Positions 19,073-25,550 of a DNA stretch of 64,000 bases are shown here, piece by piece. The stretch lies in the NCBI RefSeq assembly GCF_029318635.1, contig NZ_CP119676.1, positions 884,614 through 948,613 of the forward strand, given 5' to 3'. Within the stretch, counting starts at the first letter, position 1, and every line of letters begins with the position of its first letter. Source of the stretch: Varunaivibrio sulfuroxidans. GTDB taxonomy: Bacteria; Pseudomonadota; Alphaproteobacteria; Rhodospirillales; Magnetovibrionaceae. Below the pieces are notes generated by a model. The model ran no database searches. It was not told where the DNA came from and saw only the letters and a program-made list of their open reading frames with translations. Both the position numbers and the translations under genes were made by a program.

Positions 19073-20527
19073 TTACGGAGCAACGCGGGTTTGGTGGGTG
19101 CCGAAAACGACCCATTTCTTGTTCTTGTTGGGATCGTCCAGGGCCACCGCGCGGCGCTGATCACAATACGAAATCGCCTGATCCCAGACCGCCTGGGGAA
19201 CATCGGGACTTTGCCCATCGTAGCGCGCCAACGGCGGAATGATCAGAAGATTGAAAATGTCGGCGTCCTCAAGGGCGTACATCCCGGTTTTATTTTCCAG
19301 GTTGCCGTTGATCGTCGCCGCATCCAGAGCATTGCCGTCGCTCCCCTTTTGATCGACCTTATACGCCTGCCCCACAGGCGTCGCCACCGGGCGCTCCGTA
19401 ACCACGCCTTCGACCTGAACGAATTGAGAATCGTCATTGAGCGTGCGCACGACATACGAAGGCGCGCTTGCATCCGACGAAAGATTAAGGAACGTTTCCG
19501 ACGCGACGTCGCCACCGGGCGCTCCGTAACCACGCCTTCGACCTGAACGAATTGAGAATCGTCATTGAGCGTGCGCACGACATACGAAGGCGCGCTTGCA
19601 TCCGACGAAAGATTAAGGAACGTTTCCGACGCGACGACGCCCTGGGTCGATGGATCGACAAGCTGAACCGTCAAATTAAACAACGTCGCATCGGCGGGAT
19701 TGCGCGTGTTGTAATCGATAATAACCTGCAACCCATTACCCCATGCCCCACCGTTTTTGGCGCTCAGAACCATCGGCGCGGGATCGGCCTTCGGCGGTTT
19801 GGCGCTCGCGGCCTCGATCACCGGCTGCACGGTCGAGAAGGTTTTTGTCGCTAAGCTCGCCTTTTTCTTGTCAGGGTCGCTCGAAGCTTGCGCTTGTAGG
19901 CTCAACGTGCCGTTTTTATGGCTCCAGACGAGAAACTTGACATCCGTAATTTTCTTTCCGTCGGGAATGTTCTCGACCGCGATGGGCATCTCCAGAGTCA
20001 CCGCCTTCTCAAAGGGTATCCCCTCGTCGCCGACGATCACGGCGGGTCCGACATAAGTGTAATCCTGGCTGAACGCCTGCTGGCCGGGCGCGATAAAAAG
20101 CGTAGTGTTTTCCTTAAGCGCCTTGGGAGGATCGGTGATGACCGTCCTCCCCGCGATCTTCTCGTCCTGAGCCTGCACGGTCTGGGGGGTAGTCGCGCCC
20201 GCATTGATAGGCTGCTGCGTCGTCACCCCCACGGGAACATGGATCTGGGCCGCCGTAGCGCCTTTTTCCAACCTGACCACATAGGCGTCCGCGCCGCCAT
20301 TTTGGAAATACTGCTGCACGCTGTACGGTAGGGCAAAGGCGGCGTTCATGCCCCCGAACGCCCTTTCGAATGCGCTGAAATTCTGAACTCGAACCGGTTG
20401 ATTGACTGGCTCCATGGTCGTCCGCCCGATAAACGCCGCGACGGAGGTCGGCACACCGGCAATGGCGCGCACAGCACTGGGTACTTCCTTAATATACACG
20501 CCAGGATAAGGTATACGTCGGCGCCAT
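19073..20527 (-). pseudogene. broken contractile tail-sheath protein gene
   Basis: The N-terminal two thirds of a phage/eCIS-type tail sheath are recognisable: YPGVYIKEVPSAVRAI, GVPTSVAAFIGRT, FSAFERAFGG, then YFQNGGADAYVVRL, and later IFNLLIIPPLARYDG with ISYCDQRRAVALDD. Three lesions are visible. The apparent native start at 20527 (ATG after GGGGAGTGAG, reading MAPTYT) is out of frame with YPGVY by one base near 20508-20511. A perfect 128-bp duplication at 19379-19636 shifts the frame again. The C-terminal part of the family is missing after VFGTHQTRVAP. Removing one base and one repeat copy gives an exact 441-codon frame, supporting this reading. It may be the relic of a tailocin or eCIS locus. 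Confidence 0.85.
19379..19636. repeat. perfect 128-bp tandem duplication inside the sheath gene
   Basis: The stretch beginning CGTCGCCACCGGGCGCTCC at 19379 is repeated without a mismatch from 19507, with a period of 128 bases; two further bases match after the second copy. Since 128 is not a multiple of three, it shifts the sheath reading frame. The lack of any difference between the copies means it is recent, or an assembly error. Confidence 0.95.
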
Positions 20528-20937
20528 CTCACTCCCCATGCAAAAGTTATAAATTTCATCTTTAAGTTGATAAAGACTAACCCATAACGACAAAGCATGA
20601 CAAGCTCAATTTATCTCGTTTTACGTGTTTTTTTATAAAAATTCTATGCGAAAATATGTCACCAAAACATCATAACCAATTAAATAAAAATAAAAAATTA
20701 TATACACACCTAATGATACCGCATCATCAATAAAATAGTTGATGTATATCATTTCGAAAAAAACAAGCTAAAATGTCTACATAAAATAAAATTATTAGGT
20801 GTATTAATATAAAATAAAAAATACGCCCCTCATAAAAACACCTGCAAAACACCGCATACTCTAAAATAAAAATAAAAAAATAAATTCTATAAATACGTGT
20901 ATTAACCGCCCTCACTCCAGCTAACGCTAGATAATGA
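20528..20937. other. AT-rich intergenic island
   Basis: About 410 bases, most of them A or T (especially 20600-20930), in sharp contrast to the GC-rich flanks. Only a short hydrophobic reading frame without a ribosome-binding site occurs, which I do not accept as a gene. Composition suggests acquired DNA or a xenogeneic-silencer target upstream of the repeated modules. Confidence 0.6.
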
Positions 20938-20962
20938 TATGTGAATTTTTTCCTTTATTGGG

Positions 20963-21027
20963 TTGCCTAGGGGCGCCGTTTTAGGATATAAACTGTTCCC
21001 AACGGCGCGCCATAGGTGCGCCGTTTT
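20963..21027 (+). promoter_or_regulatory. promoter-like site and 5' hairpin of module 1
   Basis: TTGCCT (20963) and TATAAA (20987-20992) are 18 bases apart. Eight bases after the -10 box begins a stem-loop with arms AACGGCGC (21001-21008) and GCGCCGTT (21018-21025), followed by TT and C. The transcript would therefore begin at the hairpin, which could stabilise it or act as an early terminator. Experimental start site unknown. Confidence 0.45.
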
Positions 21028-21108
21028 CCTGCCGGGATACGGCGGGGAGATGGGAGATGGGAGATGGGAACGTGATGGGAGGGAGATTGAGGATGAGGGA
21101 ACCGCGCC

Positions 21109-21699
21109 ATGGTTAGGTTTGCATCGTCACGGCGCGGGCGCGTCGTCGGAGGCCTTATCGCCGCCCTAAGCGCCGTCCTCTTTTCCACCTTGGCCATCGC
21201 CGACGCCGAGGCAAAAACCACCTTCGCCGCGCGCGAGGTCGTCATCCCCGCCCCGGGATCAAAACAAGCCGCCAACCCCGACCCCCTGACCCTGGCTCCG
21301 GCATCCCTCTGCCCCAAAACGCCCTACGGAAAGTGGTACCCTTTCAGTCGTATAACGATGCCCACTCGCGGCATCATGGAGATCAAAAAAGACCGTATCC
21401 GCTTCAGCAAACTCGGCGAATTCCGCTTTAAAATTCACCGTGGCCCCCGCAACGTGCCCTATCTCGAACTCCTCGACGTGCCCATGGCTTACGGATACCC
21501 TGTTATAGAACACTACATTGTTCTTAATTATGACCATGAGGGGATCGCATTTGAATCGTGCCTTATACAGGTCAGCGCATGCGAAACGGTTAAAAAGGCC
21601 AAAAAGGTGATCGAGAACACTTGGCTCCCTCCAAAGATACGGAAATTTGGCTACTGCGCCTACGACACATACATCCCCTATAAAAATCGCCGAGAATGA
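21109..21699 (+). CDS. secreted four-cysteine protein, module 1 (putative immunity protein)
   Basis: A 196-residue protein I do not recognise as a named family. The start follows AGGGA at about eight bases. A signal peptide is clear: basic SSRRGR, then a hydrophobic stretch and an ADAEA cleavage region near residue 34, so it should be periplasmic. Four Cys residues are shared by all three copies (LCPK, ESCL, the Cys in VSACET, and FGYC), which suggests two disulphides. Residues up to about 150 are nearly identical to copies 2 and 3; about 150-187 differ, and the end YIPYKNRRE is again shared. It precedes a lysozyme-like gene lacking a signal peptide. Periplasmic immunity is inferred from this pairing; a lysozyme inhibitor or accessory factor is possible. 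Confidence 0.7.
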   Translation: MVRFASSRRGRVVGGLIAALSAVLFSTLAIADAEAKTTFAAREVVIPAPGSKQAANPDPLTLAPASLCPKTPYGKWYPFSRITMPTRGIMEIKKDRIRFSKLGEFRFKIHRGPRNVPYLELLDVPMAYGYPVIEHYIVLNYDHEGIAFESCLIQVSACETVKKAKKVIENTWLPPKIRKFGYCAYDTYIPYKNRRE

Positions 21700-21734
21700 A
21701 GATTCATGACATTGATCCCAGGCGAGTTAACCTA

Positions 21735-22788
21735 GAGCATTTCCCGCCCCTTTTGAATCGTAAGGGATTCCCTTGAGCGGCGTTTTATGATTCAAGCTAA
21801 GGGCTGGATGAGGAGGCCAGCCCCTATGGCACGAACCCTTTCAAACGATCTACGCAAACGAGTGATTGAAGCCGTTAACGGCGGGATGTCGCGGCGGGCA
21901 GCGGCGGCGAAGTATGATGTTGGTGAGGCGACGGCGATCCGCTGGGTTGCCCGGTATCGCCGGACCGGAAGTTGGGAACCGGACAAGAGGGGCAGCGGCG
22001 CTCCCCGGAGCCCCCTGGACGGGTTGCGGACGGAAATCCTGGCTTTGGTCGAGGAGCAAGCCGACATCACGCTGGGTGAAATCGTCGTTCATTTGCACCG
22101 AGCCCATGGCGTGGAAACATCGAAGAGCTCGGTGGACCGGTTCTTTGCTCGACACGGCGTGACATTCAAAAAAAGACTGCGCACGCCAGCGAGCAGGAAC
22201 GGGCCGACGTAAAGGCGAAGCGTGAGGCGTGGTTCAACGAACAACCGGACCTCAATCCCGAGCATTTGGTCTTCATCGATGAAACCGGTGTATCGACCAA
22301 GATGGCCCGTCTGCGTGGCCGATCCTTCCGCGGTGAGCGGTGTCGCGCGCCGGTTCCGCACGGGCATTGGAAAACGACGACATTCGTCGGCGCGCTCAGG
22401 CCGTCAGGGATCACCGCCCCAATGACGCTGGACGGGGCCATGACCGGCGCCGCTTTCCTGGCTTACGTAGAACAATGCCTCGCGCCGACTTTAAAGCGTG
22501 GCGATATCGTCATTATGGACAACCTGCCCGCTCACAAACGCGCCTCCATCCGAGAGGCCATTGAACGGGTCGGGGCGAGGCTCCTGTTTTTGCCACCCTA
22601 CAGCCCGGACTTCAATCCAATCGAAATGGCGTTCAGCAAAATCAAGGCGTTGCTCAAAAAGGCCGCCGCCCGAAAAATCGAAGACCTGTGGGACGCCGTC
22701 AAAAACGCCATCGACGCGATCACGCCAGGAGAAGCGAAAAACTATTTTACCGCCGCAGGGTATGAGCCAGAATAATCGGGAAACACTC
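21735..22788 (+). mobile_element. IS630-family insertion sequence
   Basis: A 1,054-base element flanked by a TA duplication (21733-21734 and 22789-22790), the target choice of IS630/Tc1 elements. The ends are imperfect inverted repeats: GAGCATTTCCCG on the left and, read inward, GAGTGTTTCCCG on the right. It carries one transposase gene in two frames. It landed between the secreted-protein gene and the terminator/lysozyme gene of module 1, and would separate their transcription. Confidence 0.92.
21826..22775 (+). CDS. IS630-family transposase, -1 frameshifted
   Basis: The first part (21826-22212, start after AGGAGG) encodes helix-turn-helix domains: [20 protein letters not shown] and [19 protein letters not shown]. 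The second part in the -1 frame carries the DDE catalytic domain: VFIDETGVS (first Asp), [11 protein letters not shown] (second Asp), and [18 protein letters not shown] (catalytic Glu). The frames overlap at a run of seven A at 22168-22174, where slippage by -1 would join FKK to the stretch reading [17 protein letters not shown]. This looks like programmed frameshifting, as known for several IS630-family elements, rather than decay, because both halves are intact. Confidence 0.85.
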
Positions 22789-22827
22789 TAGGATAACATC
22801 CCAAATTTCAACCACACCCAGTTTCTA

Positions 22828-22853
22828 AAACAGCGCTTCGGCGCTGTTTTTTT
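22828..22853 (+). terminator. intrinsic terminator before lysozyme gene, module 1
   Basis: Stem AAACAGCGC / GCGCTGTTT around a TTCG loop, followed by a T run. It lies only 28 bases before the lysozyme ATG, with the AAGGAGG ribosome-binding site in between, leaving no room for a separate promoter after it. Confidence 0.85.
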
Positions 22854-22881
22854 ATGCCTTTAACAACAAGGAGGATACACG

Positions 22882-23343
22882 ATGACTGATCACAAAAAGC
22901 GGCAAATTGATGATTACGGCCAACGATCCCTTGATAAAATATACCCCTTGGCCAGCCATTTGGAGCGCGACAAACACAATTATTACAACAACGGACGCCA
23001 CGTTCCGACCATCGGCATCGGCTACGCCGCTGTGGTTTTGGGGCGGGACGGGCGGTGGGTGGTCAAACCGACCTTGGAGGCGGACATGCGCGCGGCGAAG
23101 ATCCCGCTTGGCGATTCCCAAAAAAAGACCCTGCGCGCCATCGCCGACGAATTGAACAAGGGCGAGAACGCCGACACCAAGCGTCTCGATGGGATGATCA
23201 CCGCCCTGCGCGGCCCGGAATTGACCCCGGAGCAGACCAAGGCTTTGTTCACTCCGTCCTACGCCCGCTTTTACGACCAGACCCGCAACATCATCGGCGA
23301 TCCCCTGTTCGCCGCCCTCAGTCCCAAACGTCAGGGGGGGTGA
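22882..23343 (+). CDS. truncated lysozyme-like protein, module 1 (likely inactive)
   Basis: A 153-residue N-terminal fragment related to the 637-residue protein of module 3. It has the GH24-like arrangement seen in T4 lysozyme: E28, then position 37, then T43 in VPTIGIGYAAVV. The spacing equals that of T4 lysozyme E11/D20/T26, but the middle residue is Asn instead of Asp (YYNNGRH), so it is probably inactive. It ends at LSPKRQGG, where the intact copy continues LSPKRQGILTLV. The start follows AAGGAGG. No signal peptide. Residues 1-36 differ strongly from the other copies; the rest is nearly identical. Confidence 0.7.
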   Translation: MTDHKKRQIDDYGQRSLDKIYPLASHLERDKHNYYNNGRHVPTIGIGYAAVVLGRDGRWVVKPTLEADMRAAKIPLGDSQKKTLRAIADELNKGENADTKRLDGMITALRGPELTPEQTKALFTPSYARFYDQTRNIIGDPLFAALSPKRQGG

Positions 23344-23372
23344 CGACATATGCATTTATGTGAATTTTTTCC

Positions 23373-23434
23373 TTTATTGATCCGACGATTTGGTGTATAA
23401 GATGACCCCAACGGCGCGCCATAGGTGCGCCGTT
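23373..23434 (+). promoter_or_regulatory. promoter-like site and 5' hairpin of module 2
   Basis: A -10-like TATAAG at 23396-23401 with a weak -35-like TTTATT 17 bases upstream. As in module 1, the hairpin AACGGCGC / GCGCCGTT starts eight bases after the -10 box (23410), although the promoter sequence itself is different. The hairpin is followed by TT. Confidence 0.4.
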
Positions 23435-23503
23435 TTCCTGCCGGGATACGGCGGGGAGATGGGAACGTGATGGGAGGGAGATTGAGGATGAGGGAACCGC
23501 GCC

Positions 23504-24100
23504 ATGGTTAGGTTTGCATCGTCACGGCGCGGGCGCGTCGTCGGAGGCCTCATCGCCGCCCTAAGCGCCGTCCTCTTTTCCTCCTTGGCCATCGCCGACG
23601 CCGAGGCCGAGGCAAAAATCACCCTCGCCGCGCGCGAGGTCGTCATCCCCGCCCCGGGATCAAAACAAGCCGCCAACCCCGACCCGCTGGCCTTGGCTCC
23701 GGCGCCCCTCTGCCCCAAAACACCCTACGGCAAGTGGTATCCTTTCAGCCGCCGGACAATGCCTATTTTCGGCATTATGGAGATCAAGAAAGACCGCATC
23801 CGCTTCGGCAAGCTCGGCGAATTCCGCTTCAAAATTCACCGGGGGCCCCGCAACGTGCCTTACCTCGAACTCCTCGACGTGCCCGTGGCTTACGGATACC
23901 CCGTTATAGAACATTACATTGTTCTTAATTATGACCATGAGGGGATCGCTTTTGAATCGTGCCTCATATGGGTCAATACATGCAGAACGGCGGAATATGC
24001 TAGAGATATAATTGGAAACGCTTGGCTTCCCAAAGAAAAACAAAAAGATAATTACTGCAATGGAGATACATACATCCCCTATAAAAATCGCAGGGAATAG
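23504..24100 (+). CDS. secreted four-cysteine protein, module 2 (putative immunity protein)
   Basis: A 198-residue paralogue of the module 1 protein with the same signal peptide pattern (SSRRGR, hydrophobic core, ADAEAEA region, two residues longer). The four Cys are kept (PLCPK, ESCL, NTCRT, NYCNG). It is closest to copy 3 in the first 150 residues. The region after FESCLIWVNTCRT is distinct (AEYARDIIGNAW), and the end is the shared YIPYKNRRE. It is followed by an intrinsic terminator and then a lysozyme fragment. Same uncertain function as copy 1. Confidence 0.7.
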   Translation: MVRFASSRRGRVVGGLIAALSAVLFSSLAIADAEAEAKITLAAREVVIPAPGSKQAANPDPLALAPAPLCPKTPYGKWYPFSRRTMPIFGIMEIKKDRIRFGKLGEFRFKIHRGPRNVPYLELLDVPVAYGYPVIEHYIVLNYDHEGIAFESCLIWVNTCRTAEYARDIIGNAWLPKEKQKDNYCNGDTYIPYKNRRE

Positions 24101-24166
24101 CGAACGCAGCACCGTGCCCAAGAGGTTTACAAATTAAAGCCCCAGCCCAACTACCCTCAATCCCCC

Positions 24167-24193
24167 AAACAGCGCTTCGGCGCTGTTTTTTTT
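24167..24193 (+). terminator. intrinsic terminator before lysozyme gene, module 2
   Basis: Same AAACAGCGC-TTCG-GCGCTGTTT stem-loop followed by a T run, 28 bases before the lysozyme ATG. Confidence 0.85.
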
Positions 24194-24221
24194 ATGCACC
24201 TAACAGTATGGAGAATCTCTT

Positions 24222-24677
24222 ATGACCAAACAAAAGGCGAACCTCGATTTATATGGGCAATCCTTAAATAAAATATATTCGCTCGCAGGAGGCGCGGAGG
24301 GACCAGGGAAAACCTACTACAACGACGGACGCCACGTTCCGACCATCGGCATCGGTTACGCCGCCGTGGTTTTGGGGCGGGACGGGCGGTGGGTGGTCAA
24401 GCCGACCTTGGAGGCGGACATGCGCGCGGCGAAGATCCCGCTTGGCGATTCCCAAAAAAAGACCCTGCGCGCCATCGCCGACGAATTGAACAAAGGCGAG
24501 AACGCCGACACCAAGCGTCTCGATGGGATGATCACCGCCCTGCGCGGCCCGGAATTGACCCCGGAGCAGACCAAGGCTTTGTTCACTCAGTCCTACGCCC
24601 GCTTTTACGACCAGACCCGCAACATCATCGGCGATCCCCTGTTCGCCGCCCTCAGTCCCAAACGTCAGGGGGGGTGA
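24222..24677 (+). CDS. truncated lysozyme-like protein, module 2
   Basis: A 151-residue N-terminal fragment. The candidate catalytic set is intact (E26, D35, T41; the spacing of 9 and 6 equals T4 lysozyme). It ends at LSPKRQGG at the same junction as module 1, so the C-terminal part of the lysozyme fold, the LysM domain and the linker are missing. The first 30 residues (MTKQKANLDLYGQSLNKIYS) differ from the other copies. No signal peptide. Probably non-functional as an enzyme; it could still be translated. Confidence 0.7.
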   Translation: MTKQKANLDLYGQSLNKIYSLAGGAEGPGKTYYNDGRHVPTIGIGYAAVVLGRDGRWVVKPTLEADMRAAKIPLGDSQKKTLRAIADELNKGENADTKRLDGMITALRGPELTPEQTKALFTQSYARFYDQTRNIIGDPLFAALSPKRQGG

Positions 24678-24706
24678 CGACATGTGCATTTATGTGAATT
24701 TTTTCC

Positions 24707-24768
24707 TTTATTGATCCGACGATTTGGTGTATAAGATGACCCCAACGGCGCGCCATAGGTGCGCCGTT
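24707..24768 (+). promoter_or_regulatory. promoter-like site and 5' hairpin of module 3
   Basis: Same as module 2, shifted by 1,334 bases: TATAAG at 24730-24735 and hairpin arms from 24744, eight bases downstream. Confidence 0.4.
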
Positions 24769-24837
24769 TTCCTGCCGGGATACGGCGGGGAGATGGGAAC
24801 GTGATGGGAGGGAGATTGAGGATGAGGGAACCGCGCC

Positions 24838-25434
24838 ATGGTTAGGTTTGCATCGTCACGGCGCGGGCGCGTCGTCGGAGGCCTTATCGCCGCCCTAAGC
24901 GCCGTCCTCTTTTCCACCTTGGCCATCGCCGACGCCGAGGCCGAGGCAAAAATCACCCGCGCCGCGCGCGAGGTCGTCATCCCCGCCCCGGGATCAAAAC
25001 AAGCCGCCAACCCCGACCCGCTGGCCCTGGCTCCGGCACCCCCCTGCCCCAAAACACCCTACGGCAAGTGGTACCCTTTCAGCCGGATAACGATGCCCAC
25101 CCTGGGCATCATGGAGATCAAGAAAGACCGCATCCGCTTCGGCAAGCTCGGCGAATTCCGCTTCAAAATTCACCGGGGGCCCCGCAACGTGCCTTACCTC
25201 GAACTCCTCGACGTGCCCGTGGCTTACGGATACCCCATTATAGAACATTACATTGTTCTTAATTATGACCATGAGGGGATCGCTTTTGAATCGTGCCTCA
25301 TATGGGTCAATACATGCAGAACAGAAAAAAGAGCTAAAAACGCGATCGAGAACACTTGGCTCCCCCCAAAAAAACAAAAGAATGATTTCTGTGGTTGGCA
25401 CACATACATTCCTTATAAAAACCGCAGAGAATGA
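24838..25434 (+). CDS. secreted four-cysteine protein, module 3 (putative immunity protein)
   Basis: A 198-residue paralogue with the signal peptide and four conserved Cys (PPCPK, ESCL, NTCRT, DFCGW). Its C-terminal segment (EKRAKNAIENTWLPPKKQKN) resembles copy 1 in part and copy 2 in part. It sits next to the only full-length lysozyme gene, so if the pairing idea is right this is the cognate partner. A 3' shared block YIPYKNRRE ends the protein. The gene lies 161 bases after the copy 2 lysozyme stop. Confidence 0.7.
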   Translation: MVRFASSRRGRVVGGLIAALSAVLFSTLAIADAEAEAKITRAAREVVIPAPGSKQAANPDPLALAPAPPCPKTPYGKWYPFSRITMPTLGIMEIKKDRIRFGKLGEFRFKIHRGPRNVPYLELLDVPVAYGYPIIEHYIVLNYDHEGIAFESCLIWVNTCRTEKRAKNAIENTWLPPKKQKNDFCGWHTYIPYKNRRE

Positions 25435-25495
25435 AGATTCCAAGCAAGTTGATTTAAGGTAACATCCCAAAATTCAGCTATACCCAATTTCCAAA

Positions 25496-25522
25496 AAACA
25501 GCGCCTCCGCGCTGTTTTTTTT
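25496..25522 (+). terminator. intrinsic terminator before lysozyme gene, module 3
   Basis: Stem AAACAGCGC / GCGCTGTTT with loop CTCC instead of TTCG and a run of eight T, 28 bases before the lysozyme ATG. The stem is kept although the flanking sequence varies. Confidence 0.85.
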
Positions 25523-25550
25523 GTGCCCTTAACAACATGGAGGACAAAAA

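Larger units (their letters stand above)
20938..23356 (+). repeat. module copy 1 (interrupted by IS630)
   Basis: First of three tandem modules. Each starts at TATGTGAATTTTTTCCTTT and contains a promoter-like site with a hairpin, a secreted-protein gene, an intrinsic terminator and a lysozyme-like gene. Without the 1,056 bases added by the IS insertion (element plus TA duplication) this copy is about 1,363 bases. Its promoter leader differs from copies 2 and 3, and it holds three GGGAGAT units (21045-21065) where the others have one. Confidence 0.9.
23357..24690 (+). repeat. module copy 2
   Basis: Second module, exactly 1,334 bases from the start of copy 2 to the start of copy 3. It shares with copy 3 the leader ATCCGACGATTTGGTG and the junction GGGTGACGACAT upstream. 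One GGGAGAT unit only (23454-23460). Confidence 0.92.

Noticed and set aside
20727-20915. 62-codon hydrophobic frame in the AT-rich island
   Set aside because: Phe/Ile-rich content is expected from AT-rich DNA by chance; no ribosome-binding site.
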